Below are positions 1 through 13,060 of a stretch of 64,000 nucleotides of DNA, one piece after another. The stretch is from positions 102,651,893 through 102,715,892 of the forward strand of contig NC_082688.1 in NCBI RefSeq assembly GCF_949987515.2, written 5' to 3'. Positions within the stretch are counted from its first letter, which is position 1, and every line of letters starts with the position of its first letter. The stretch comes from Delphinus delphis (Eukaryota > Chordata > Mammalia > Artiodactyla > Delphinidae). The translations under genes were made by a program, and so were the position numbers. The notes under the pieces are model-generated. The model worked only from the letters and a program-made list of their open reading frames with translations, searched no databases and was not told the origin of the DNA.

Positions 1-1539
1 CCACTTTAGGCCCTTACAGAAATGGATTTCCTTTTCTGACTTTGGACCTCATACTCTGGTAATTTTGTCATTTTCTTTTGCCCTTACTGTGATAACACAG
101 ACCCTTGTTTGTTTTGAAGCCGTGCAGGAGGGGGTCATTGCAATTTTCAGGGTTTGTCTATCCACCAGTCGACTGGAGGGGAGTGGGGGGCGGGGGTTGC
201 CGCGTGGACTCAGAAAAATCCAGATCCAACCCACGGCCTCACGGAACACACTCCATCCGCGCATTATCACAAGTAAAGTTCACTCCTAACCAGACGCAGC
301 CATGCTGCCTAGGCCCCGTTGACGGATCTCTGCATATTTAACCTCAGCCACAAAATGTGAGTACTTGAGCTCTCAAGACACCCCCTGTACTTGAATATCA
401 GCCAGGAAGTTGAGCCAGGCTGCAGCATTGCAGAGCTGGCCTTAGACTGCGTGTACATCTGCTGGGGCGAAGATGGATGCATTGTGTTTCTTAACAGGTC
501 TGCTTTTAAAAAACCGTGTATTAACATCCTACGGCACCATTGCCAAAAACATAAAATTCCAAAGGCAAATCCCCTCAGTTCCAGCACTGCCAGGACTGGG
601 CTGACTAGGCTCCGCCCAGGGACTGTAAACGGCCACAGTTGCTTCTAGTAAGGAGCACAAAGCCCACCCCATTAGTTTCAGTCACAGGACCAAGCCACTC
701 TCAAGCTGCTTCTCGCCAGGAGTGTGGGTGGGCAGTGGGCAGGCTCCCAATGCGACAACTAGACTCAATTGACTGTAACCCAGAATTTTTTTTAAGTGGC
801 TTTTTTGGATGATGGTACCCAGCGCCACCCACCCCCCCCACATCCTTCATCCTTTCTAATGGGTTCTGCAGCATCAGGACAACAAAGCGATGGGGTGGGG
901 GAGGGGGGCGTTGCTGCAGTCCGTGTGTGCCAAATACAGTTAAGGGTGGAGAGGGAGGTAGGATTGGAAAGGGGGTAGAAAATCAAGTCACTTTCAATCA
1001 AGTGTCACACCTTTAAATAGTGGTTAAATCTTTGCATTATGCAGCTCATCCCTTTACAACATGGGGTTCCCTTAGAGAATTCCCTGTTTACACTGGGAAT
1101 TCCTCCAGGGCCGCATCAATAAAGCTGAACAGATGTCAGGGTGGAATGCCAGCGGCAATGGCTGTTGTCAGGGGTACTGGGGAGGGAGGCACAGAACAAT
1201 GAGAGAGGCATCTGCTACACAAAGCCTCACGCGTGGGTCAGGTTCTGCCAGCGTGTAGAGATTCCACCCTACCCTTTGTCTGGGCACATTGCCTTTCTTG
1301 TTTCTCGATGACAAGGGTTGACACATGTCACCCGGCCCTATCAGGAGTGTTATTTGTTTGCCACTTGCATATGCACCAGTGTTCCTGACCTCCCCTGCCT
1401 GCCTCTCCACCGAATGCATTGAGCAACGCGGAAACTCTCCAGCGCTACCCCAATCCAGGATTTCATTATGCACTTTGAGTCGAAAGTGGGATGTAGATGT
1501 CCTTCTTTTTAATTAAAAACATGATTGATGAGACTTAAC

Positions 1540-3050
1540 TGACAGTAGGAAATGCAATTTAAATATTCCTTAAAGAGGCACTAACCCTGTTTGCGTGGCA
1601 AGGGTTGCGGTCTGTCTCCAAAGTTGCAACCAGCGGGATAAAGGAAATTAAAATAAAAGCCCGTCAAAAGTCCGCTGGCTGTGGAAGGGTGGTAACATTA
1701 CACAGCATCTGCAGCCATGTAACCAGAAACTTACCCGCATTAGGAGCTAATGTGAGGTGTTCCTCGGTAATGGGGCTCTTCACTGTGATGAAAGGCGGCA
1801 GATGAGTGGGGAAGAAGACGACAGGGGAGCGTGTCCAAGCAAAAACCAACTAATTCACCGAATTGTTAAGGGACGATTGGCTTCGGAAGACCTCATCCCC
1901 ACACTCCCCGTTTGTCAGCTCTACAAAAGTGGTTTTTCCCCTCGCTGCTGTGTTGCTGGATTTCTCCGTCCTCGGCCCCTCTCTCGAGCTGCTTTCCCTA
2001 CACCGTCCCTTTAAAGTCCTCAATATAAGAAAAGTCCTCCGTGCCTGGGACAGTCCATCTGCAGCCTGGACTGAGGCTGCAGGTCTAAGGCAAACAGGAA
2101 AGGGTTCACAATTTTGTTTTAAAGACCTTCTCAGATTTATTCCCTCGGTGACTGCTAAGTTATCAGGAAAAATCACGCGGACCACGGGATACAGTAACGG
2201 GAAGCCCGAAACGCACTAGTCGGAGGCAGGAGCAAGTTTTCCTAATTACGGGACCTTGGCCTGGGTGTTTTCAATCTAGAAATAATAGATGAAGAATCTT
2301 GGTCTGTATTAAAGTAGCATAACTTAAATACCAACAATAATAGCAGTTTGAAATTTATTTTCAAAACAAATCTCCCTTTCTCTTTCTCGGTATCATTTAC
2401 AAAGGGATATTTTTGGTTGTTGTTTCGGGCTGCTTTGTTTTGTTTTCCATGGAAATAGTTATTTTCTGAGAAACAGCAACTTTGAATTAAAAAGAGAATA
2501 ATACTTTCCTAAAAGTACACACAAGAATAGCCGAGTCCACCCTCTGGAAGCCTACTCACAGCATAATCTTCATATGTTTTTCAGACCTAAAGATTTTATT
2601 CTAGGTTTGCAAAATCCCCTAAAGAGCAATAGATACTACACAGTCTAGAGCTTTTCCATTTAAGTCCTAGTTAAAGACTGAGAAAAAGAAAAGCTTTTAT
2701 TGAAATGCTTGGGTTAAAGGGAAAGGGGGTTACAATTGGAGTTGATTTTGGGTGAGTATTTAACTAGCAAAGGTTAATTAGAATTGTAGCAATGAGATGT
2801 AAAATAACAAATTCTGATCAATTGATTAATGAGATGTCGGAAGGTACACGAATTCACCTTTGGGAGAAACATATTAAAAATGAAATATATTTGCAAAGCC
2901 ATAATGTCTTCCCTCTGATTTCGTTCATTAACGCTAGCAGCAGCTGTAGATGGTTTTTCCATCTATGACACCTGCAGAAAATGATGGCCCCCAGATCCAC
3001 CAAAAGTACCACCAAAATGTGACCCAATGTGCCCTAACACCCATAAAAGT
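1540..3050. other. Candidate conserved non-coding block
   Basis: About 1.5 kb with no transposon remnant, few CpGs, and several homeodomain-like cores (for example ggttaattag near 2772). The sequence is complex rather than low-complexity. This fits a developmental enhancer region but is inference from texture only; it could equally be ordinary unique intergenic DNA. Confidence 0.25.
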
Positions 3051-4080
3051 TCACAAAGTCTCTAGGAAGAGGCCAAAATCTTCAGCAGTCCTCTCTCTCC
3101 GCATTCCTTCTGCATTATAGATTCAGATTCATTTAAAAGATAAGTGGTTTTGAAATTCTGAAACTATTTAAATCGGGCACGTTATGCCCATTCTGGATTT
3201 ATCGATCCATTAGCCCCGTATCGATTTCACAGTTGACGTGGGGATGGGGTCGGGGAAAGAATGTCACGAACATTTTTCCTTTCTCATGCAGTGGTCCTGG
3301 TGGACAAACAGATCCCCCTGTTTGTGGCATAGATGTTTTTTGTCACAATAACCTACAGTATATTATGTTTATATATGTCCTTCAGGCATGTCACAACAGT
3401 TTGGCATTCTGAGCTGCTCTACCACAGTGTACATTAAATAGTCATGTAGTTACATTAAACAGTGGGGAGTTCACACTTCACAACCACTCAGTGTTTTAAA
3501 ACAGATGTGGGCTGTCTGTTGTCAGACTCTAGTGCAAAAGCTCAGAAGGATCTGGGTGGGAACACAATCTCCAAATGACTGAGGGCTCCCTAAATTTTCC
3601 ACACAAGTTCCTTCATTCCCCCCCTCCCACTAGAGGTTGAGCGTGAGAGAGATTTGGGGGAAAGGGAGAGAAAAAAGGGGTGCCAGGAAGCGACAACTTT
3701 TATGTCTTATGGAACAGAGATCTGAAAAAAAGAATTCAGAATTCGGAATAGTTTGTGGCATGGAATATTTTGAGCGGGGTGGGCTTGCTAGGGTATCGTG
3801 GGATTTACTGACAGGAGAATTTTTGACAGTTGATGGACAGATGAATTCCGTCATGGAAGCGTTAGTCGAAAGCGGCAAGGCCAGATGGAAACTCACAGCT
3901 TGTCTTTAATATTAATTTTCTTTTTTTTTTTCAGGAGATCAGAATTCCCTAATTCCCTAAAATGTTTCAATGCATCTTGAGGTATTATTTTTCAGATGCC
4001 TTTCTCCACCTACTCTTAGTAAGAGTGTTCCTTTGTGTTAATGTTTCCTCCCTTACTTTGAAAAAAAAAAAGCCTAGTTT

Positions 4081-4140
4081 GTTCTTTTCCTTCCTTCCTT
4101 CCTCTCTCTCTCCTTTTTCTTTCTTTCCTTTTTTCCTCTA
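4081..4140. repeat. Polypyrimidine tract, ttcc repeats
   Basis: A run of almost pure C/T containing cttccttccttcc and ctctctct segments. Simple-sequence DNA, probably length-polymorphic. Confidence 0.8.
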
Positions 4141-4420
4141 GTTGTACAGCTGTTAACATTTTTCCTTCATTTCCAGCAAACATAGAAAGATAAATATAGT
4201 AACCTTGTAAGATACTAACTCTAAGTATGAGAAATTCATCCGAAGCAATTGTGACTTAGAGCTCTGATAAAGGAACTAACGATAAGACTGTCTTTGTGGC
4301 TGAACGAAAGGCATAACTCTTCCTGCTTTCTGAAAGATGGAAGGGGCAATTGTTTTCAGGGTGTCCATCTTCTGGACAGTAAGAATTAAGTCATCTACTC
4401 TGCTCAGTCATGCACCGGGG

Positions 4421-4575
4421 AGAGCACTGAGCTCAGAATCAAGGGCCAGACCTCCAGTCCTGGCTCTACATACTTCTCTGCGTGATATTACCTGAGTCAC
4501 GACAATTGCCTGGGCCTCAGTTTCCTTATCTGCAAAATACAGTTGGTATTGCAAGAAGGCAGTGAGTCCCCAGTG
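4421..4575 (+). mobile_element. MIR SINE remnant
   Basis: Shows the MIR core in sense orientation: a 'tcctggctct' segment, a degraded tRNA-derived/core region, then 'gggcctcagtttccttatct' followed by 'gcaaaa'. MIRs are inactive SINEs of early mammalian age mobilised by L2. Boundaries are approximate. Confidence 0.85.
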
Positions 4576-5879
4576 ATCTCCATGGCTCCTTTGAGGGTAC
4601 CTCGAAACCTCTAAGAGAAAAAGCTGACTGTTGCTATCAATAAGTCACGACTACTCCATTCCTGCCGAGCTTCTTAGGGACCAGACAACCCCTCCATGGC
4701 AGTTTAGGGACTGGAACGACGCCCCCACCTTTATTCTCAGTCTTTTTTCTGCTGTTCCACACAAAACGTAACTACTGTGCATCCTGTCGTGGTGAGTTCA
4801 CTCCTAAGACAAATATCTAAAACTAAAAAAATGAGGGACCAAGGGTGATAGTCCATATTCCAACAAAACAAAGCTCAAATACTCCTCAGTTTTCAGTTCT
4901 GTGATCTTTTTTCCCTAGTTCCTTTATTTTACGTCACTGGACCCACTCAAGTTGAGAGCAGTACTTGAAAACTAAGAGATCTTTCTTCTGTGTCTCTGTG
5001 TTATCTATTTTCCTAATAGTCTTTCAAGTTTAATGTAAAAACATTAACGTGGGACAGCTTTCTCCAGTTTCCTGATGCACCACTTTGGTTATATGTTGAT
5101 TCCCTGTGTGTGTGTGTTATTGAGTTTGTCTTGGTTGACCAGAAAAATCTTTTGCAATTAATGTAATGAAAACATTTAGCTAAACCAAGGAATCCAAAAC
5201 AAAGGAATGGATTGTGGTTTGTTGGGAAAATGACACAGGGGCTTCCCTACATCAGTTGCAAGACCATTTCTCTGTGGCTCAGGGAGGGTAAGCAGCAGTG
5301 ATGAACACCCCCGGCAACAAGTTCTCATCATCCTCTGACATGTCCCAGGGATGTGACCAGGGACAAGTCACTTTGTCCTTTATCTGGGAAGCAGAGAGAA
5401 GATTATTAAGCTAGACAAGAGAAGAGTTTGAGATAGAATTAGTATGAATAACTTCAGATCAATTAGGGTTCCAGAAGATGGAAAGCAGGACTAGTGGGCA
5501 GGATCTACCAAGGAGCAGATCTGACTCAATATGAGAAAAACTTGATAAAGTTTAACACAGCTCAAAATCAAAATCGGCTCCCAGGTTGGGCAAGATTTCC
5601 CCATCATGATAACTGACCCATTGTCAAGGATGCTGTAAAGAGAACTGCTGTGTGACTTAGCTGGTTTGGACTAGATGACACCTAAGCCCCTTCGAATCAA
5701 AATATGTGTGTCTTTGATGATCTCAGATGCATAGCTGGTCAATAGGGTGCTTCACAAAACACTTGGAAATATAGTCACAGAAGAATAGACTATTAGAACT
5801 GGAGAAGACCTTGGGGGGCGGGGAAACTTGGGGCAGCCCCTACATTCCTCTGAAGCTGGTGGCAGAGCCAGGGTTAGCA
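4576..5879. other. Unique non-coding DNA
   Basis: No gene or clear repeat seen. The segment near 5780-5815 (tagaactggagaagacc) resembles an old SINE-like family often found next to MIR sequence, but I cannot assign it. Confidence 0.5.
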
Positions 5880-6030
5880 ATGACATGTCTGAAGAGTATT
5901 TTGTGAACTAGTTTTTCATATACCTCTATTGAGCCTCACAGCAACCTTCTGAGGTGGGACCTACCAACTGTACATTTTACGTGACTTGCGTAAGTCTGGG
6001 CAGTCAGCAAGTGGAAGAGTCAGGGCTGGG
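5880..6030 (-). mobile_element. MIR SINE remnant
   Basis: Reverse-oriented MIR: 'gagcctcacagcaaccttc', 'gaggtgggacct', then 'cagtcagcaagtggaagagtc' spread over the usual spacing of the complement of the MIR core. Strongly diverged, hence ancient. Confidence 0.7.
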
Positions 6031-7265
6031 ACTCCAGGTGCCATCCCCGAGCTGCTCCCTTGTCTCCTGGGCACTCTTCTTTCCAAGATCTCTGAGCATT
6101 TCTCTCTGAGTCTCCTTATTCCTGCAGGACCCACGCAGATACGCGTGAGTATTATCAGCTGCAGAGACTCATCAATTACCAGGGGTGGAAAGGAAACTCT
6201 ATGGTCATTTCCCTCCATTCTTTTGTTTTCCAAAAAAAGAAAACTGAGGCTTGCAGAAGTCATCATTTAGTGAGCCCTCCGAAATGAAAACCTTGATTTC
6301 TCAAAGACACTAAAATAGGCCCCCGCCCCCTCAACCAGGCAAGTGATGATTTAAACCAGGTGAGTGCAAGAATGATTTCATCCATTGCGTTTTTCCATGT
6401 GCCTCTTGAGGGAAGGCATGTGGAACACGTGTACGTAGAGAGAGACCCCCCGACCACCGTCGCCTCCCCCTTCTCCTGCACATGGTAGACTAGTAAATGT
6501 TTGCCAATTACTTGCGAGGCTGACAGTGGGGATTATTTTTCCCATGTGCCAAGCAACTGCATCCTAAAGGAAAGATTTCACTCTGGCAAGATTTCATAAC
6601 AATTATAATGATACTTTGTACAGCACTCTAGTTCTAAAATCGTTTTTCCAAGCATTATTTCATTGGTGAGTTGATAGGGTGTGACACCAAGCCTCAAGGG
6701 TGTGAAGAGTGAGGTGGCAGTAATAGTAGGGGTAGAGGCCACTCCTTTCTGGTCCTGGGGCCTCCCCACCCCCATGCTTCCACTGCTACTGAGCTGGATG
6801 ACCACTGGTGTCCCCGATGTCACTGCTGCTCCCCATACTTGATGTTCACCTTTCCCATCTGACATTTTTTGGGTGGCGGGGGTGGGACAAGAGCACTACA
6901 GAAGAAGCAAAGGAACCTGGGAAAGGAAGGGGCCTCAGAAACCATGACTCCTCCACCATATGACCCCTTAGTCTCTGCCTTATGCCATGCAGAAGCATTA
7001 CAGACACCCAGGTTGACCAGAAGGATCCAGCTACAGACCTGGACCACTGGCTGTTGTCAGAAGGGCCAGACCCATGTCCGCATCGCCTACTGGCCCTGCT
7101 CTCTTCCTCCCCTTCTTTACTAAACTTCCCACTGTCACCAAACTATTTTTTGCAACACTGCAATCAACTTGTTAAAATGTTGTGAGAGTCTCCAAAGTGA
7201 ACCATGTCCAATCATAAGATGGCCTGGGGTTTTAGTCCATTTTAGGCCACACCATGGCTAAATTA
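6031..7265. other. Unique non-coding DNA
   Basis: Nothing recognisable. Several overlapping short open frames on both strands, none with a known domain. Contains a G-rich run near 6871-6886. Confidence 0.5.
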
Positions 7266-7267
7266 TG

Positions 7268-7425
7268 GATGACTTGTTCATTCAACAAATATTTATTGAT
7301 TATTTGCTAAGTACTGTGCTGGAGGCTAGAAAGAGAAAAGCATGTTCCTGCCCTCAGGGAACTCGTGATCCAGTGGAAGAGATGGACGCTGGAGAGCAAA
7401 TTGTGAGACGATGTGTCGGGACGCA
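7268..7425 (-). mobile_element. L2 LINE 3' end
   Basis: Begins with 'ttcattcaacaaatatttat', then 'ctaagtactgtgctggaggc' and 'cctgccctcagggaactc': the reverse complement of the L2 3' terminus. L2 is an inactive ancient LINE of mammals. Confidence 0.85.
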
Positions 7426-8689
7426 GGACAGAGGTGGGCCCAGGATGGAAACTCAGGAGGAACAATGAACCCCACCAGGGGACACAGAATGAGCCTCAAG
7501 CATAGTTGCCAGTCTGAAAACTAAACATGTAAAAGCCACCTCCAGCAACCTGTATTCTAATATAACCATTTCCCAGCTGACTTTGGTGTGTGTCTTAGAG
7601 GATGGAAGTGTGGTTAGATGGTAGCCAAAAATCAGGCGCCTTTTTTGTGAAGAATGTACAATTCAGTCACCCTCAGTCTAATATTGCTCCATGTCAGTCC
7701 TCAATTTGTGGAGTAAATGAGGCCTCCAAGGAAAGGGGGTGTTTCCAGGGAATCTGGAAATGGACGGACTGGGTATAAATCCTATTATGTTGTCAAGCAT
7801 TCAATTTCTTGAACCTTTTTAAGATGTATAATTTACGTTTGGTTCATTTGCAGGATATTTTTCTGGAGGCATTCATATTATGCAGCTTTGAAAACTGGTA
7901 ACAAAGAACATTTTCATGCTGGAAAACAGATAACTAAAAAGCCTTCTGCATGGGCCCAGGGGGTGACCACCAGGTCCTGGAAGAGTGTCTGTTTGTGGAT
8001 TCACTGCTTTGCAGTCACTCTGGGCCCTCACTCGGGTGTATGTACATGATACAATCTGACACTACGAATGGCTAGCGTGGTGTATCTGTCGGTGTGCACT
8101 CACTTCAATCATGGGAAATGTTGAGGATTCTTCTGAGGGATTTACTGTGTCCTCGTACTTGATATGAGAAAAAAATATGTAGATGTATTATATATATAAA
8201 TAAATATTATATAGAACATATGTCATATATAATGAATATTATGTAAGATGTATACATATATTAACCTCCATAAATGTCTGTTGGATTAATATATTTATCA
8301 ATATATTCATTAATGACAGCAACTGCCTTTCCAGCACCCTGGGATTTGGGCAGCAGCTCTGACATGGCAGAAGGATTTTAGAACTGTCTCCTCCCTTTCC
8401 TTTCTTTCTTGTATTCTCAATGCTCCCCAAAATCCCTGATCTGAATTCTTCTCCCCCTTCCAGGGGCGAGCTCTTTGTTACCCAGAAGTTCCTGGATCCT
8501 CGAATGGTCTGAAAATCGGTCCACCTAAGTCTGGTTCAGGAGTGAGAGAAGCTGCAAATTCCTCCACCCAGCAAAGAGAAAGTCTTTAGGCTGCAGTGTC
8601 CTGGAAATACACTGTTTTTCTTTGCTGGGAGCAGCATTCCTCCAGTACTTGGGGGTTTCCGAAGCCTTTTACAGTCATTAGTAAACTGA
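7426..8689. other. Unique DNA with an AT-rich low-complexity core
   Basis: No gene. 8170-8310 is a low-complexity run of tatata, aataaat and attatat units. The rest is unassigned unique sequence. Confidence 0.55.
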
Positions 8690-8795
8690 CACACCATCCC
8701 TGTGGGGCTTAGCCCCCCTTTTAGAGAGGCTCCAGAGAGATTAACTGCTGTCTAGGGTCACCCAGAGCAGAGTCAAAGCCCAAGCCCCCTGCCCA
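8690..8795 (-). mobile_element. MIR SINE remnant
   Basis: Reverse MIR core: 'ttttagagaggctccagag', 'taactgctgtctagggtcac', 'ccagagcagagtcaaagccc'. Diverged; limits approximate. Confidence 0.6.
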
Positions 8796-9930
8796 GGCGC
8801 CTGCAGAGATACATATATGGCAAAGTCGCTCTGTAGCTGGAAACTGAAAGCCTTCTCTAACTTGACCTAAGCCTAAATTGGAGATTCTACACATATCTCC
8901 TTTCCTCGATAATTAAATGAGGAGGTTGGGGCTTTGAGGCCCAGAGCGGCTGTGAAAGCTGGACCGCCCCTCTGTCCCTGCCCCGCCTACCACCTCCAGC
9001 CTAGGGGTTGCTTCCTTTTGGGGCCACAGAACTTAATGACTACTGTATATGCTCTTCTATTGGTCAAGGTTGCTTTGTGGACTTGGCGCAAATGGGTTGG
9101 AGGACGTTTTGTAGATGTGTACGTGGTGCACTGTATGCGTTCTACCTCAGGGGAGGGGTAAGTTCCTCGAGCACGGGAATTTTCTCCATGAAACTTGTCT
9201 GAAAACTAGAGTTGATCTTCACGAGGAACTTCACAGGGTTCTTTTCTCTTCAAGCTTGAGCACCTTGTCTCAACTGGGTAGGGGCTGAATTGGACTAATA
9301 GCCAAATATTTGTTTCTTCTATGGAATAAAATTGTTAAACTAGACTCCAGAGGCCACCTGGTGGAAACATCTTATTTAAAAGTGAGTTTTCCCAACTCCT
9401 GGCTCTCTGTTCCTTCCTGTTTCCCATCTTGCTAGTGCAGCATCTTGTACCTGGTTGCCTTCAAAAAACTAGATGGCGACTGCATTAGTCCTGGACACCT
9501 GGCTCGTAGATTAGGTGATAACCCTCCACCTATTAAAACAGGACCCTCTGGGTTGAGCTGGAAAGCTGGACAGTCCCAGAAAAATGCAGTCTTCCCAGTA
9601 TAATTCCCAGCCAAAACACCAAAACACTATGAAAGAGGCCTATTTTGATCTAGAACGTTCTTCTCTTCCTCCCCCATTCTTTGTTGGAACTAGAGCGGAG
9701 TAAGAAACCAGAGAATTCCCATGACTGTCTTGATATCCTGACGGATCACAAATGTCCTTATCAGCTTTCAGCCAGAGGAAGAAAAATCCTGGAGGAGAAC
9801 GGGGCCCCACTGTGCTCCAGACTCGTGGCCCCCAGCCACACCCCAAACAGGCTCTCGTTCGCCCTTGGAAAACACTTGTCTGAACACATGAGCTTAAGAA
9901 AGAGGACATCTCCATAAAAAATTCATCTCC
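8796..9930. other. Unique non-coding DNA
   Basis: No gene or recent repeat. A CTCF-like motif on the minus strand is listed separately at 9353-9364. Confidence 0.5.
9353..9364 (-). promoter_or_regulatory. CTCF-like core motif
   Basis: The minus strand reads CCACCAGGTGGC, which satisfies the CTCF core pattern CCASYAGRKGGC at every position. A 12-base match is expected by chance now and then in 64 kb, so occupancy is only a possibility. Confidence 0.3.
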
Positions 9931-10340
9931 TTAAAATTTTTTATTCAAGTTATGTTAATCACTATTATTTGTTTGGCTTCTATTGGGTACTCTGTGGGGA
10001 TAAGAGAAAAGCATAAGCAGGGTTCCAGCTCTCCAACAAGCCACAGCTAACATGAGGAAAAGATGTAAATGACAGAACTAGCAAGAAACTTAACAACCTA
10101 ATGTTTATAGACAACTTTGTAACTCAGATGAAGTCATCTTTCTCATCTCTAAACTCCTAAGTACACCTACGACCCCATCTCTCTTTAGACCTCTAGTGTT
10201 GCCTGCTTGGCTAGGGCATTCCCCATGGGTGTCAGTCTTCTGTCCCCTGATGAGACTAGGAATTTTTGCAGGCAGAGGTCCAAGCATGCTGTTTGAATCC
10301 CCCTTAGCATCTGGCACAGAACTTTGTACATGGTTGGCCT
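9931..10340. mobile_element. L2 LINE remnants
   Basis: Two diverged L2 3' segments seem to be present: about 9955-10080 in reverse ('ctattgggtactctgtgggg' ... 'gcagggttccagctctcc') and about 10160-10340 forward ('cttagcatctggcacagaac' followed by 'tgtacatggttggcc'). Assignment by eye. Confidence 0.5.
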
Positions 10341-10560
10341 TCAGAAACTATAGATGGAGACTCAATGATTAAGCGCAGTGGCATATCCGGCTAAGGAGTC
10401 GGGGCCTTAGAGGTATTCTGACTCGAGGCCTCTGTTTGGTAGGAAAGGATGCAGGTCTTCAGGCCTGCTCTTAAGAAAGTTGTTTAACTCTTTGGGCTTC
10501 AGGTGTCTCAAATGCAAAACAAAATATTGGATTCGATTTTAAGACCCAAGGGTTTGATAC
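10341..10560 (+). mobile_element. MIR-like SINE remnant
   Basis: Sense MIR features: 'gattaagcgcagtggc' near the 5' part, 'aagttgtttaactctttggg' and 'cttcaggtgtctcaaatgc' in the order expected for the core. Heavily diverged. Confidence 0.5.
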
Positions 10561-11864
10561 ATGTCCTTATTCCATGTGATAATCCTTCAAACATGTGAAG
10601 ATTGCTTTGTTGCCCCCTCTCCTCCTGCCCCAGACTCTTCTGTTCCAAGCTTCTCCAGACTCATGACCTGGACCATGAGTCCATGACCCAGTTTCAGGGC
10701 CTGCGTGATTCTAATTCTCTCTTTGTCACAGGCCCAGTTTATCAGTGTTCTTCTGCCGTGGCCTCAAAGCTGAACCCAATAACTTTCTATGTCTTATTTC
10801 ACATGAGTTTCTTTGGGGCCATAACTCCCTCAGTCTATATTTACGTGGTGGTCCAGACCAGGGAATTTCTAACATTTCTTCCCCTCTATAATGCTGTGTG
10901 TTGCTAACTTCAGGGCCAGCTAGACTAAGGGAACCCTGCCACCCTCTTCTGTGCTTTTCCTGCATTTTATTCTCACTTTGTTCAAGCTCTTGGCCTGAAT
11001 GAATCTTCTTGCATCCCCTGGTTAGAGGAACAAAGAGAATCTGCCCAGATTCACCTAATTCTGAGGGTCTCCTGTCCCAAAACTCAAGATATGGGGAGAG
11101 TGGTATAATTTATAAAGAATCGACTATTTCTTTCTTCCCCTACTTTATGTCTTTTTTCAACTTAAGCTGTGTTTAGCTTCAGGGGTACAGTGAAAGCCAG
11201 TGGAGTTCGTTTCTGATAATGCATTCCTTTGAGGGCCGCTGAATAATGGGTCTATAACTGAGATTATAGGGGGAAAAAATACAGAGAGTTGGAAGGAAGG
11301 TGGTTCTGATTCCAGCTCTGTTAAATTTTTAATGCTGCTGGAGGGTAACTAAATTGACTGGGGGAAAGGGAATTTATATTCCTGGTGTTATCTAAGAATT
11401 CAGGACTCCTGAACCTCCTAAAATGATCTTTCTTTCATACCAGATGCAGGAGAGCTTTTTACTATTAATCAAGAATGCCGAAGTGTGGTCTCAGAATGAA
11501 CAAGGGGTTGGAACTGGAAGGTTGGTCCAAGGGGAAAGCAGAGCAGCCGTCATCTTTGTGGTTTGCCTGCCGAGGCACCAGGAAGTCCTCACAGACCGAA
11601 AGCTTCTCTTCCACTGTCTGGTATGATGGGGAAATGCCACCATGAGATTAAATCATTTCTGATAAGGAGTTCTTCAACTTCCAGAATCTCCTATCAAAGT
11701 GTACCCATTTAGAACGGCCAAATCTCCTAAGCCTTTATCAGCAGTGTATTTGGAATGAGGCAATAGCTAACTAAGGACAAATTCCCTTTCCGGGAGTGAG
11801 ACACAGCGAATGTGAGCGTCGGATGGAGGACAGGCCAAAGAGAGCGTATACGAACGAGACCAGT
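10561..11864. other. Unique non-coding DNA
   Basis: No gene or clear repeat recognised. Confidence 0.5.
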
Positions 11865-11975
11865 ATGTAAACACCTTGGGAATGGGGCCTGTACCTTATT
11901 CTCCAAGGCCTAGCATGGTATCTTATATCATATACAAATATGCCTGCTAAGAGAAAAGTGAATGAAAGGAAAATG
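11865..11975 (+). mobile_element. L2 LINE 3' end fragment
   Basis: 'ccttgggaatggggcctgta', then 'ctagcatggtatcttatatc' and a terminal 'gtgaatgaaagg' match the layout of the L2 3' terminus (gene-like 'gagggcaggg ... cctggcacatag ... gaatgaatg'). Confidence 0.5.
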
Positions 11976-12089
11976 GAAAAGTACCAAAGACCTCCCAGTT
12001 TTCCAGACAGTCATCTGGATGGTGGAGAGGGGGACCATAGCCATTCATGGGCAAGATTTATTCTTCTGGTTTCTACAGAGTTGGTATCA

Positions 12090-12985
12090 TTTTCACCCTT
12101 CTGTGCCCTCCACCCACCCCATCTCCATAACCTAAACCAGGAACTACTCCCAAACCATCCTCAGGTCGACACCCACCTCTATATCCAATCTGTCAACCAA
12201 GGTAGAAACACAGACGGCAGCCCAGGCTTCTCCCTCTGACTCACTTTCACATCCAATCAAATCCTGATGCTTTTGCATCTACCAGTAGCTTTCAAGATTG
12301 TCCCCTACTCTCTGTACCTACTGCTATGCCTTCGTTCAAGCCTCCATCACTTCTTGCTTAAATTAGCCAATAGTCCCCTAGCTGGTTGCCCAGCCTCCGG
12401 TCTCTCTCCCCCATGCGCAGTCCTGGCTCCACACTCCACCTCTAGTCAAAGGCAAATCAATCAGATCACACACACCCCAAGTTTTTTAATTCTTCTCCAA
12501 CCACCCCCAACACCACCACTGCATTTAGACCAGAGTCCATACTCGGCCTAAGAATGCCTTGATAACTGACAGATCCCACCCTCCCCAGCCTCACCGTGAG
12601 CCCTGCTGGAAGTTTTGCACATACGCCTTCTCTTTTGCACATGCTGTTGTTCCTTCTTCCTGGATTCTGTTCCCTCCTTCCCTCCCCTAGTAACCCTGCT
12701 TCACTCCTCACCCAGTCTGGGCATCACCCACTCTGGGAAATTATCCATGATTCTGCTTTTTTCCAAGGCAGTAGTGGGTGCCTTTCCTCTAAATTTGGCA
12801 CAGACCTTTGATAAACACACGTTCTTCGGTCATTTTTGGCTTCCTTGTCTTTTCCTCTAGCTGAACTAAGACCCTCTGGAGAACAGAGACTGTGACACCC
12901 AACACAACCTATAGAGCAGAAAGTCTGTTCCACGGAAGATGCATGATAAATATCTCTTAAGGGTATGAATGATGCCAGAAAGTTC
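12090..12985 (+). mobile_element. L2 LINE 3' region
   Basis: A long sense L2 remnant: 'ccaaaccatcctcaggtc', 'cctccatcacttcttgctta', 'gcacatgctgttgttccttc', 'ccatgattctgcttttttcc' and a final 'ataaatatctcttaagg'. These pieces occur in the order of the end of L2 ORF2 and its 3' UTR. Open frames in this stretch are relics of the element or chance. Confidence 0.65.
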
Positions 12986-13009
12986 TTCCAAAGAGCTTAG
13001 CTGGCCAAG

Positions 13010-13036
13010 CATTCATTCGTTCTTTCATTCATTCAT
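13010..13036. repeat. (ATTC)n simple repeat
   Basis: Imperfect run of attc/ttcattcattc units just after the L2 remnant. Confidence 0.75.
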
Positions 13037-13060
13037 AGTCATTCTACAAGCCTCCTCTAC

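Larger units (their letters stand above)
1..4420. other. Unique non-coding DNA, no gene seen
   Basis: No recognisable transposon of recent age and no convincing exon. Short open frames on both strands overlap each other and show no protein family I know. A G-rich run at 178-196 and another at 892-908 could fold as quadruplexes. The part at 1540-3050 is AT-leaning with scattered TAAT/ATTA cores and looks like enhancer-type sequence, but conservation cannot be judged from one genome. A polypyrimidine stretch with ttcc repeats lies at 4081-4140. Confidence 0.6.
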
